Source of the DNA: an uncultured Collinsella sp.
Lineage (GTDB): Bacteria > Actinomycetota > Coriobacteriia > Coriobacteriales > Coriobacteriaceae
Direction: 5' to 3'
Assembly: GCA_958407085.1 (NCBI GenBank)
Contig: CATYHY010000008.1
Span: forward strand, 1 to 22,023
Length of the DNA stretch: 22,023 nucleotides
A model generated the notes under the pieces. It did not search any database. It was not told where the DNA came from and was given only the letters and a program-made list of their open reading frames with translations. Positions 1 to 6,773 of the stretch are shown piece after piece (within the stretch, counting starts at the first letter, position 1; the number at the start of each line of letters is the position of its first letter). The position numbers and the translations under genes are program-made.

Positions 1-1
1 G

Positions 2-334
2 GGATTGATGCAGCTGATGCCCGAGACTGCCCAGGATATGATTGCCAAGGGTCTTGTCGATGGCAGCGAGTATTCAGCCGGCGACCTTAACGATCCCGCT
101 ACGAACATCGAGTTTGGTTGTGCGTATCTTTCGTATCTTCTAACGTATTTTAACGGGTCGACTGACAGTGCCATTGCCGCCTATAACGCCGGCATGGGCA
201 ATGTCGACGGATGGGCGCAGCAGAGCACGTCGCTTCATAATGCAATCACCTTTCCCGAGACGCAGGCGTATCTGATTCGTGTCAATAATGCCTGGGTTCG
301 CTACAAGACCCTCTATCCCGATCGGTTCGTATAG
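2..334 (+). CDS. Lytic transglycosylase, SLT domain (5'-truncated)
   Basis: This is the C-terminal part of a soluble-lytic-transglycosylase-type (Slt/MltC-like) peptidoglycan hydrolase. The family cleaves the MurNAc-GlcNAc bond of cell-wall glycan with formation of a 1,6-anhydro end, outside the membrane. The reading frame is open at the left edge. The first visible residues are GLMQLMPETAQ, the conserved second SLT motif. Further on come NIEFGCAYLSYLL and IAAYNAGMGNVDGW, the third motif (AYNAG). The catalytic glutamate and any signal peptide or anchor lie upstream of the window, so activity and export cannot be judged. The gene ends with TAG, 51 bp before uvrB. An ATG or TTG near position 5 is internal to the domain and not the true start. 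Confidence 0.85.
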   Translation, partial: GLMQLMPETAQDMIAKGLVDGSEYSAGDLNDPATNIEFGCAYLSYLLTYFNGSTDSAIAAYNAGMGNVDGWAQQSTSLHNAITFPETQAYLIRVNNAWVRYKTLYPDRFV

Positions 335-354
335 GACTATGCCTGCCGCCTGCG

Positions 355-360
355 TATACT
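355..360 (+). promoter_or_regulatory. Possible -10 element for uvrB
   Basis: TATACT lies 25 bp before the uvrB ATG in the 51-bp gap after the transglycosylase. No convincing -35 is seen at 16-18 bp upstream (that position falls on the stop codon of the previous gene). No GAAC-N4-GTTC LexA box is present in the gap. Read-through from the upstream gene is an alternative. Confidence 0.25.
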
Positions 361-385
361 GCAGATATATGAGTTAGGAGTATCC

Positions 386-2626
386 ATGGCGGAATTTGAA
401 GTTGAGCGTGTTGGAGGAGAGCTCAAACGTTTTGGCGTTGAGGGCTCTGAGGTGCCGTTTAAGGTCGTGTCTCCATACGAGCCCGCTGGTTCCCAGCCTA
501 AGGCCATTGAGTCGCTTGTGCAGGGCGTGAGGGACGGAGATCGCTATCAGGTTTTGCTGGGCGTGACTGGTTCGGGCAAGACCTTCACGATGGCTAAGAC
601 TATTGAGGCCCTGGGGAAGCCGACGCTGGTCATGGCTCCCAATAAAACGCTTGCCGCTCAGCTCGCGAGCGAGCTCAAGGAATTCTTCCCTAACAACGCC
701 GTGGTCTATTTTGTGTCGTACTACGATTACTATCAGCCCGAGGCATATGTACCGCAGAGTGATACGTATATCGAGAAGGATTCCTCGATTAACAAAGAGG
801 TCGAGATGCTGCGCCATCAGGCGACGGCATCGCTGCTATCTCGACGCGATGTGATCGTCGTCGCATCGGTCTCGTGTATCTATGGCATTGGCTCCCCCGA
901 GGACTATGCGGGCCTAGCTCCGAACGTCGACAAGAAGGTGCCGCTCGAGCGCGATGACTTTATCCATGCGCTTATCGATATCCAGTACGATCGCAATGAC
1001 TATGATTTGGCACGTGGCACCTTCCGCGTGCGCGGCGATGTCGTCGACGTGTATCCGCCCTATGCCGAGCATCCGTTGCGGTTTGAGTTCTTTGGCGACG
1101 AGGTCGAGCTGATTGCCGAGATCGACGAGGTCACCGGCGAGATGCTTCGTGAGTACGAGGCCATTCCCGTGTGGCCGGCCTCGCACTACGTGACTGAGAA
1201 GCCTAAGGTCAAAGCGGCTCTGAAATCAATCAGTGAAGAGTGCGAGAAGCGTGTGGCCGAGCTCAAGGCGACTGATAAGCTGCTCGAGGCACAGCGTCTG
1301 CAGCAGCGCACCGACTATGATCTCGAGATGCTCGAGACCATGGGTTTTTGTAACGGCATCGAGAACTACTCGCGTCATCTGGACGGTCGAAAACCGGGCG
1401 AGCCGCCGTTTACCCTGATCGATTACTTTCCTAAGGACATGCTCTGTATCATCGACGAGAGTCATGTAACGGTGCCGCAGATCCGCGGCATGCACGAAGG
1501 CGACCGCTCGCGTAAGGTGACGCTGGTGGAGCATGGTTTTCGTCTGCCTTCGGCACTCGATAACCGCCCGCTCCGCTTCGATGAGTTTGAGGCGAGGATT
1601 CCCCAGTTCATCTACGTTTCGGCCACGCCGGGCGACTATGAGCTGCGGGTTAGCCAGAACGACGTTGAGCAGATTATTCGTCCGACCGGCCTGCTCGACC
1701 CCAAGATCGATGTGCGTCCGGTTCGTGGGCAGATTGACGATCTTGAGGACGAGATTCGCGAGCGCGTTGCCCGCAAGGAGCGCGTGCTGGTGACCACGCT
1801 CACCAAGCGCATGGCCGAGGACCTGACCGACCATCTGCTTGATGCCGGCATTAAGGTCAATTACATGCACTCCGATACAGCGACGATGGACCGTGTCGAG
1901 ATCCTGCGAACGCTGCGCGAGGGAAAGATCGATGTTCTCGTTGGCATTAACCTGCTTCGCGAGGGTCTAGACCTTCCCGAGGTCTCGCTGGTGGCAATTC
2001 TCGACGCCGACAAGGAAGGCTTCTTGCGCAACCGCCGTTCGCTGATTCAGACGATTGGCCGTGCGGCCCGCAATGCCGACGGCGAGGTCATCATGTATGC
2101 AGACGTTGTGACCGATTCGATGAAAGAAGCCATCGAGGAGACGCAGCGCCGTCGTGAGATTCAGATGGCATATAACGAAGAGCATGGCATTGTGCCCAAG
2201 ACGGTCCGCAAGGCCATTAACGACATTTCGAGTTTTATTGCCGAGGCCGAAAAGACTGTGGGCTCGAAGGGACGCTCGAAGGGCGACTCTCTGGGCCATG
2301 GTGCGTTCTATACGCCCGATGAAAACGGCGAGGGCGCCGCGCCGGAGACGGTGGCACCCGAGCAAACGCTTGCCGAGCAGCTGGAAGGGCTACCGCATGA
2401 CGAGCTCGTGCGGATCGTCGAAACCATGGAGGAAGACATGCGTAACGCTTCCGCCGCCATGGACTTTGAGGAGGCGGCACGTCTGCGCGATGCCGTCGTT
2501 CAGATTCGGGCGATGCTTGAGGGCGCATCTGAGGACGAAACGATCGAGCGTTTGCGTTCGCAGGCTCGCAAGGGCTCTACCTTTGCTTCGGGCAGAAAAC
2601 GCCAGGGTGCACGATTCAGGAAGTAG
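386..2626 (+). CDS. uvrB: Excinuclease ABC subunit UvrB
   Basis: UvrB is the damage-verifying helicase-like ATPase of nucleotide excision repair. It is loaded by UvrA and then recruits UvrC. The Walker A motif GVTGSGKT is at residues 59-66. The beta-hairpin that clamps DNA, containing YYDYYQPEAYVP, is near 112-123. The Walker B-type DESH is at 357-360 and helicase motif VI, QTIGRAAR, at 555-562. A C-terminal UVR motif that contacts UvrC lies at about 674-707. The protein has 746 residues against about 670 in E. coli. The excess is an N-terminal extension of about 20 residues before YEPAGSQPKAI and a longer linker and basic tail around the UVR motif. The ATG follows TAGGAG at a 5-nt spacing, which supports this start. 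A strong hairpin follows the stop. Confidence 0.97.
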   Translation: MAEFEVERVGGELKRFGVEGSEVPFKVVSPYEPAGSQPKAIESLVQGVRDGDRYQVLLGVTGSGKTFTMAKTIEALGKPTLVMAPNKTLAAQLASELKEFFPNNAVVYFVSYYDYYQPEAYVPQSDTYIEKDSSINKEVEMLRHQATASLLSRRDVIVVASVSCIYGIGSPEDYAGLAPNVDKKVPLERDDFIHALIDIQYDRNDYDLARGTFRVRGDVVDVYPPYAEHPLRFEFFGDEVELIAEIDEVTGEMLREYEAIPVWPASHYVTEKPKVKAALKSISEECEKRVAELKATDKLLEAQRLQQRTDYDLEMLETMGFCNGIENYSRHLDGRKPGEPPFTLIDYFPKDMLCIIDESHVTVPQIRGMHEGDRSRKVTLVEHGFRLPSALDNRPLRFDEFEARIPQFIYVSATPGDYELRVSQNDVEQIIRPTGLLDPKIDVRPVRGQIDDLEDEIRERVARKERVLVTTLTKRMAEDLTDHLLDAGIKVNYMHSDTATMDRVEILRTLREGKIDVLVGINLLREGLDLPEVSLVAILDADKEGFLRNRRSLIQTIGRAARNADGEVIMYADVVTDSMKEAIEETQRRREIQMAYNEEHGIVPKTVRKAINDISSFIAEAEKTVGSKGRSKGDSLGHGAFYTPDENGEGAAPETVAPEQTLAEQLEGLPHDELVRIVETMEEDMRNASAAMDFEEAARLRDAVVQIRAMLEGASEDETIERLRSQARKGSTFASGRKRQGARFRK

Positions 2627-2630
2627 TGAA

Positions 2631-2664
2631 CAGGCCCCGAGTTCCCTGTGGAGCTCGGGGCCTG
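2631..2664. terminator. Hairpin between convergent uvrB and FAD dehydrogenase gene
   Basis: A 15-bp stem (2631-2645 with 2650-2664, one T-G pair) closes on a CTGT tetraloop. It starts 4 bp after the uvrB stop and lies before the stop of the convergent gene at 2692. There is no long T-run on either side, so it is probably a bidirectional terminator or 3'-end stabiliser rather than a textbook intrinsic terminator. Confidence 0.6.
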
Positions 2665-2691
2665 TGTCGTTCGGACGCGAGAGTTCGTGCA

Positions 2692-4332
2692 CTAGAGGTC
2701 TGCTATCAGCGCCTCAGCGCAACGGATGCCGTCGGTGGCGGCACTCATGATGCCGCCGGCATATCCGGCACCCTCGCCGCAAGGGTAAAGGCCCGGGGTC
2801 GACACGGCGTGGCATGTTCGATCGCGGATGACCGTAACCGGGGAGCTCGAACGCGTCTCCACGCCAGTGAGGACCGCATCGGGGCGGTCATAGCCACGCA
2901 GTTTCTTACCGAGCAGGGGAATTCCCAAACGAAGCGATTCGACGATATGCTGCGGGAGGGCATCGTCGATCGCCGTCCAGGTCACGCCAAGTGGATAGGT
3001 TGGTTTTACCTCTCTGGGTGCCGTGCTGGCGCGTCCCGCAAGGAAATCCCCGACGAGCTGTGCCGGCGCGTTCCAGTTGGAGCCACCCAGGCGATAGGCG
3101 GCTCGCTCGCAGGCGCGCTGGAGCTCAATGCCTGCGAGCGGATCATCGCCGGGAAGGTCGTCGGGTGTGACGTTGACGAGTAGGGCGGCATTTGCGTTGC
3201 GCCCGTCGCGGGCATTGAGGCTGGCACCGTTGACGCACAGATGGCCCTGCTCGGAAGAAGCCGCGACAACCTGTCCGCCGGGGCACATGCAAAATGAGAA
3301 CACGCTGCGGCCGTTGGGGAGATGGGCGACAAGCTTGTAGGGGGCTGCTCCGAGTGCCGGGTGTCCCGCCGAAGGGCCATATTGGGCACGGTCGATGTCA
3401 TGCTGTGGATGCTCGATGCGCACACCCATGGCAAAGGTCTTTTGCGCGAGGGTAACGTCATGTTCTTTGAGAAGCTCGAATACGTCGCGGGCGGAATGGC
3501 CGCAGGCGAGAATGAGGTGCTTTGTGGCGATTGTCTCGCTTGTGGTTTCTTGGGGCGGTTGGACATCGACGCCGGTGATGGCGCCAGATCCATCGGTTCG
3601 AATATTGACGAGCTTTGTTCGATAGCGGACGGTTCCACCGAGCTGCTCGATGCGCTGAGAAATGTTGGTGACGACGGTGGGTAGGATGTCGGAGCCAATG
3701 TGCGGCTTGGCGTCCCACAGGATGTCGCGAGGTGAGCCCGCTTTGACGAAGGTCTCAAGAATCAGTCGATGGGCAGGATTCTTGGTTCCCGTGTTGAGCT
3801 TGCCGTCCGAGAAGGTCCCTGCGCCGCCCAGGCCAAATTGGATATTGCTTTCGGGGTCGAGGATACGCTCCTTAAGAAAGAGATCAATCGCTTCCGAGCG
3901 GCGAAGTGCGGGGTCGCCGCGCTCGATGAGCAGGGGTTTAAGGCCCGCTTCGGCAAGGGTCAGGGCGGCGAAGAGACCGGCGCAACCGGCGCCGACAACG
4001 ACGGGACGCCCCTTGGGTACATTCGGGACAGGGCTGGGAAATGAAGGAGCCTCGCTGTCTACCATGCGGATGCGCGAGCGGTTACGCTCGGCGACGCGGT
4101 CGACCACCTCCTGCTCGAGTCGAGAGCTTGTCAGCTCAACTCGAAAGCTCAAAATAAAATGGACATCTCGTTTTTTACGGGCGTCGATTGACTTGCGATG
4201 GAGCTCAATGGCTTTAATCTGGGAATCCTCGCATCGCAGGGCTCGATTGACGGCGCGTCTACCAATAGCAAGGCAGGCGGTTTCGTCGCCGGCCTCATCG
4301 AGTGACGCGTGGACTTGGGTGATTTCGATCAT
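2692..4332 (-). CDS. FAD-dependent dehydrogenase, COG2509-like
   Basis: This is a predicted cytoplasmic flavoprotein of the poorly characterised NAD(FAD)-utilising dehydrogenase family (COG2509 type). Its substrate is unknown. The N-terminal 90 residues form the family's own alpha/beta domain, including AIELHRKSIDARKKRD. The dinucleotide-binding motif VVVGAGCAGL is at about 111-120. A family signature, FSFCMCPGGQVV, lies near 340-352. The C-terminal flavin-closing motif CGEGAGYAGG is near 518-527. The ATG at 4332 was chosen because TAAGGAG precedes it at a suitable spacing. The frame stays open to 4503, but that would run into the end of the upstream flavoprotein gene and lacks conserved sequence. 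The length of 546 residues is usual for the family. It lies downstream of the mrp and HI0933-family genes but is set off by a hairpin and a possible promoter. Confidence 0.85.
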   Translation of the reverse strand: MIEITQVHASLDEAGDETACLAIGRRAVNRALRCEDSQIKAIELHRKSIDARKKRDVHFILSFRVELTSSRLEQEVVDRVAERNRSRIRMVDSEAPSFPSPVPNVPKGRPVVVGAGCAGLFAALTLAEAGLKPLLIERGDPALRRSEAIDLFLKERILDPESNIQFGLGGAGTFSDGKLNTGTKNPAHRLILETFVKAGSPRDILWDAKPHIGSDILPTVVTNISQRIEQLGGTVRYRTKLVNIRTDGSGAITGVDVQPPQETTSETIATKHLILACGHSARDVFELLKEHDVTLAQKTFAMGVRIEHPQHDIDRAQYGPSAGHPALGAAPYKLVAHLPNGRSVFSFCMCPGGQVVAASSEQGHLCVNGASLNARDGRNANAALLVNVTPDDLPGDDPLAGIELQRACERAAYRLGGSNWNAPAQLVGDFLAGRASTAPREVKPTYPLGVTWTAIDDALPQHIVESLRLGIPLLGKKLRGYDRPDAVLTGVETRSSSPVTVIRDRTCHAVSTPGLYPCGEGAGYAGGIMSAATDGIRCAEALIADL

Positions 4333-4358
4333 CGAGGTCTCCTTAGATGCAAGAAAGA

Positions 4359-4382
4359 GGCCGCCCGGTGTCCCAGACGGCC
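4359..4382 (-). terminator. Hairpin (terminator or attenuator) before the dehydrogenase gene
   Basis: On the minus strand GGCCGTCTGG and CCGGGCGGCC form a 10-bp stem around a GACA tetraloop. The two non-Watson-Crick positions are G-U pairs only when read from the minus strand. The stem is followed by TCTTTCTTGC. This orientation fits a transcript from the flavoprotein gene towards the dehydrogenase. It could end most mRNA there, or act as a leader hairpin for a transcript starting at the nearby TATAAT. Confidence 0.45.
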
Positions 4383-4395
4383 CGAATGCGTTTTG

Positions 4396-4401
4396 ATTAT
4401 A
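4396..4401 (-). promoter_or_regulatory. Possible -10 element for the FAD dehydrogenase gene
   Basis: A perfect TATAAT on the minus strand lies 64-69 bp upstream of the chosen start at 4332, just after the stop of the flavoprotein gene. A matching -35 was not found at 16-18 bp. A start about 7 nt downstream would place the 4359-4382 hairpin at the very 5' end of the mRNA. Confidence 0.35.
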
Positions 4402-4411
4402 GACTGCGCGG

Positions 4412-5683
4412 CTATAGGCTGCTTGCAGCGCGAATACCCGAGATCCAAGCCCACGCAAGGTTGAAACCGCCGCAATCGGCATCGATGTCGAGTGCCTCGC
4501 CACAGATGTAAAGTGGGGCGCCTGCCGCGTTGCTCACGCAGAGGTTGGGAGCTGAGACGCTCTCGATGGGCACGCCGCCGCGCGTGACCTGGGCCGAACG
4601 CTCCTCTGTCGTTCCCTCGACGAGCAGCTTAAAGTGCTTGAGGATTGAGACCAGATGGATGACGTCGTGCGACCCGGGGTGGCACTGTTCGAATGCGGTG
4701 CAGACAACGTGAGAGAACTGCGGGGCGAGCATGCCGTCGAGCCAGCGGGGGTCGCGGGGCGAAAAGCCGCCGAGCAACGCAACTCGCTGGTTAAGTATAT
4801 CGAGCAACTCGTCTTTGGAGAGGTCGGGGAAAACGTCGAGCAGAATCGTGTCGCCGCGCTGGACGCGACGGGAGAGGTTAAAGGCGGCAACGCCCGAGAT
4901 GCCAAAGATTCGGAAGAGCACTTCGCCGTCTTCGCGCCAGAGCTCCTCGTGATTGCGGGTGAGCGTCAAACGGGCGCGGACGCGCAGGCCATCCAGCGTC
5001 TTGAGCGCAGTCTGGTCGCCGAAGACCGATGCCGACACGGGGCAGAGGACGGGGCGCTGCGGTGTGAGGGAAAGATTGAACGTCTTCGCGATGTCGGCGG
5101 GGCTGCCGCCCGTAGCGATAATTACGGCCTTTGCCTGCAGCGTCTCGTTCTTGCGAGGGGTGTCGGCGAGCGCCTTCCGAAGTGAGCGGACCTCTGATTT
5201 TCGGTCGTCGTGCTTTTTTGCCTTGAGTGCTCGCGCAGGACGGTCTATTTGGAGTGTCCAGCCCTCGGGGGCTTTGAATGCCGAGGCAACGTTTGCTCCA
5301 CAGATCAAGGTGATACCCAGGTGATTGCAAGCGTTGAGAAGCGCATCGCGCACCGATTCGGCACGAAGGGAGCGCGGATACAGCCGGCCCTCCTCGGAGG
5401 TCGTCATGATGCCCAGCGAGGAGAAGAAACTGCCGAGCTCTTGCTCGGGCCGGGGACCCATGACGGATTCGACGAATGCGGGGCGGTTGTACCGCTGGAA
5501 ATCAATTGATTCGTTGGAAAGGTTGCAGCGGCCGTTGCCGGTCGCAAGGAGTTTAAGGCCGCAGGCAACATCGCGCTCAACGATGCAGGCGCTTTTGCCT
5601 GCGCGTGCGGCCGTAATGGCGGCGGCGAGACCCGAGGCCCCGCCGCCGATTACCAAGACGTCATAGGAGGCGTTTGCGTTCAC
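4412..5683 (-). CDS. HI0933-family NAD(P)/FAD-dependent oxidoreductase (YhiN/BaiN type)
   Basis: This is a cytoplasmic flavoprotein of the HI0933/YhiN family, which also includes the steroid reductase BaiN of bile-acid-converting clostridia. Substrate cannot be told from sequence. The FAD motif is GGGASGLA at 13-20. The family signature TGNGRCNLSN is at 48-57, and the C-terminal flavin motif is ALDIDADCGGFNLAW just before the end. The length of 423 residues is normal. A lysine/arginine-rich stretch at about 165-200 looks like an inserted loop. The start is GTG at 5683, which directly follows the TAA of the mrp gene (TAAGTG), with GAGG 5 nt upstream inside mrp. This arrangement points to translational coupling with mrp. 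Confidence 0.88.
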   Translation of the reverse strand: MNANASYDVLVIGGGASGLAAAITAARAGKSACIVERDVACGLKLLATGNGRCNLSNESIDFQRYNRPAFVESVMGPRPEQELGSFFSSLGIMTTSEEGRLYPRSLRAESVRDALLNACNHLGITLICGANVASAFKAPEGWTLQIDRPARALKAKKHDDRKSEVRSLRKALADTPRKNETLQAKAVIIATGGSPADIAKTFNLSLTPQRPVLCPVSASVFGDQTALKTLDGLRVRARLTLTRNHEELWREDGEVLFRIFGISGVAAFNLSRRVQRGDTILLDVFPDLSKDELLDILNQRVALLGGFSPRDPRWLDGMLAPQFSHVVCTAFEQCHPGSHDVIHLVSILKHFKLLVEGTTEERSAQVTRGGVPIESVSAPNLCVSNAAGAPLYICGEALDIDADCGGFNLAWAWISGIRAASSL

Positions 5684-6514
5684 TTAGGCCTCGGCGGTCT
5701 CGTGCGGGGCAATGGCCTCGACGGCAGAGACGGCTTGGGGCAGCATACCGTCGGGCAGTGCGGTCTCAACCTCGCCCTTGTCGCAAGCCTCGGCGAGTGC
5801 CGGATTGATGGGAAGCTGCCCTAGGATCTCGAGGTTGTAACGCTCGGCGACCTCGGGGAGCTTGCTCTTGCCAAAGACTTCGATCTTCTTGCCGCAATCG
5901 GGGCACTCGATATAGCTCATGTTTTCGACGATTCCCAAAATGGGCACGTTCATCTTCTCGGCCATGTTGACCGCCTTGGCGACAATCATCGAGACCAGAT
6001 CCTGCGGGCTCGTGACGATGACGATGCCATCGACGGGCAGCGACTGGAAGACCGTGAGGGCGACGTCGCCCGTTCCCGGAGGCATGTCGACCAGCAGGTA
6101 GTCGATGGGGCCCCATGAGGTTTCGCTCCAGAACTGCCTGATGGCACCCGCGATAACCGGACCGCGCCAGAGGACGGGGTCGGTTTCGTTTTGGAGCAGC
6201 AGATTAGAGCTCATAACCTTGACGCCGTGCTCGGAGATTTCGGGCAGCATAAGGTTGCCGAGGGCATGGACGTGACGTCCGCTCATACCGAACATCTTAG
6301 GGATAGAGGGGCCGGTAATATCGGCATCGAGGACGCCGACCTTGTGACCGTGGCGGGAAAGCTCCGTGGCGATGGCGCCGGTGACGAATGACTTGCCGAC
6401 GCCGCCCTTGCCGGAAAGCACGGCGATAACGCGCTTGACCTCGGACAGCGTATTCTCCTCAAATTGCGACGGCGACGTTTGCCCGCCGGCTGCCTGTGCG
6501 TGCTCGCAACCCAT
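5684..6514 (-). CDS. mrp: Mrp/NBP35-family iron-sulfur carrier ATPase
   Basis: This is a P-loop ATPase of the Mrp/ApbC/NBP35 family, which holds and passes on [4Fe-4S] clusters to apoproteins in the cytoplasm. The deviant Walker A motif GKGGVGKS is at 35-42. DADITGPSIP follows near 63-72, and VDMPPGTGD at 142-150. The cluster-bridging CxxC is C204 and C207 (IECPDCGKK). The N-terminus is short (GCEH at 2-5) and carries only one cysteine, so there is no full N-terminal four-cysteine site as in NBP35. The ATG at 6514 follows AAAGGAGT on the minus strand and gives 276 residues. A start 19 codons upstream is possible but has no ribosome site. A short GC hairpin (6537-6550) lies in the leader. The gene heads the minus-strand cluster and is divergent from uvrA. 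Confidence 0.92.
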   Translation of the reverse strand: MGCEHAQAAGGQTSPSQFEENTLSEVKRVIAVLSGKGGVGKSFVTGAIATELSRHGHKVGVLDADITGPSIPKMFGMSGRHVHALGNLMLPEISEHGVKVMSSNLLLQNETDPVLWRGPVIAGAIRQFWSETSWGPIDYLLVDMPPGTGDVALTVFQSLPVDGIVIVTSPQDLVSMIVAKAVNMAEKMNVPILGIVENMSYIECPDCGKKIEVFGKSKLPEVAERYNLEILGQLPINPALAEACDKGEVETALPDGMLPQAVSAVEAIAPHETAEA

Positions 6515-6569
6515 GTTTGACTCCTTTGTATATGTTGGGGCCGGAGCCCCGCGGTGTGACACGAGCGTC

Positions 6570-6599
6570 ATTGTACCCTCGTTTGCGAGCGGGAGTCAT
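6570..6599 (-). promoter_or_regulatory. Possible promoter of the mrp cluster
   Basis: On the minus strand ATGACT (6599-6594) and TACAAT (6575-6570) are separated by 18 bp. The match is 4 of 6 at -35 and 5 of 6 at -10. It would give a leader of about 50 nt before the mrp start at 6514. Confidence 0.4.
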
Positions 6600-6698
6600 T
6601 TATGATGCGTGGTAGGCGATCGACAGTATTCGAAAGTACGGACCGAGCGTGCGGCCTGCGGAGTCAGACAACGCAAAAGGTCTGCGAATCTTGTATTA

Positions 6699-6712
6699 CG
6701 AACATCTGTGCG
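6699..6712. promoter_or_regulatory. LexA-box-like site upstream of uvrA
   Basis: CGAACATCTGTGCG differs at one core base from the Gram-positive/actinobacterial SOS operator core GAAC-N4-GTTC (GTGC instead of GTTC). It lies 62 bp upstream of the uvrA ATG and just before a weak -10 candidate (TAAACT, 6725-6730), where a repressor could block RNA polymerase. The site is inferred from the pattern only. Confidence 0.35.
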
Positions 6713-6773
6713 CGTCGAGTGCGCTAAACTCATCGTCAGTGTGATTTGAAGTTGTAGGAGGCAAGGAGCTTCC

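Noticed and set aside
2626..3183. Plus-strand open frame starting at the uvrB stop
   Set aside because: It begins inside the hairpin region and covers the conserved C-terminal part of the minus-strand FAD dehydrogenase. No family features are seen.
4333..4503. Upstream extension of the FAD dehydrogenase
   Set aside because: The added 57 residues would overlap the end of the flavoprotein gene and read through a hairpin. The ATG at 4332 has a good ribosome site.
4412..5683. Assignment of the flavoprotein as the bile-acid reductase BaiN
   Set aside because: The family match is clear, but HI0933-type proteins are widespread, there are no bai-type neighbours, and the substrate cannot be read from sequence.
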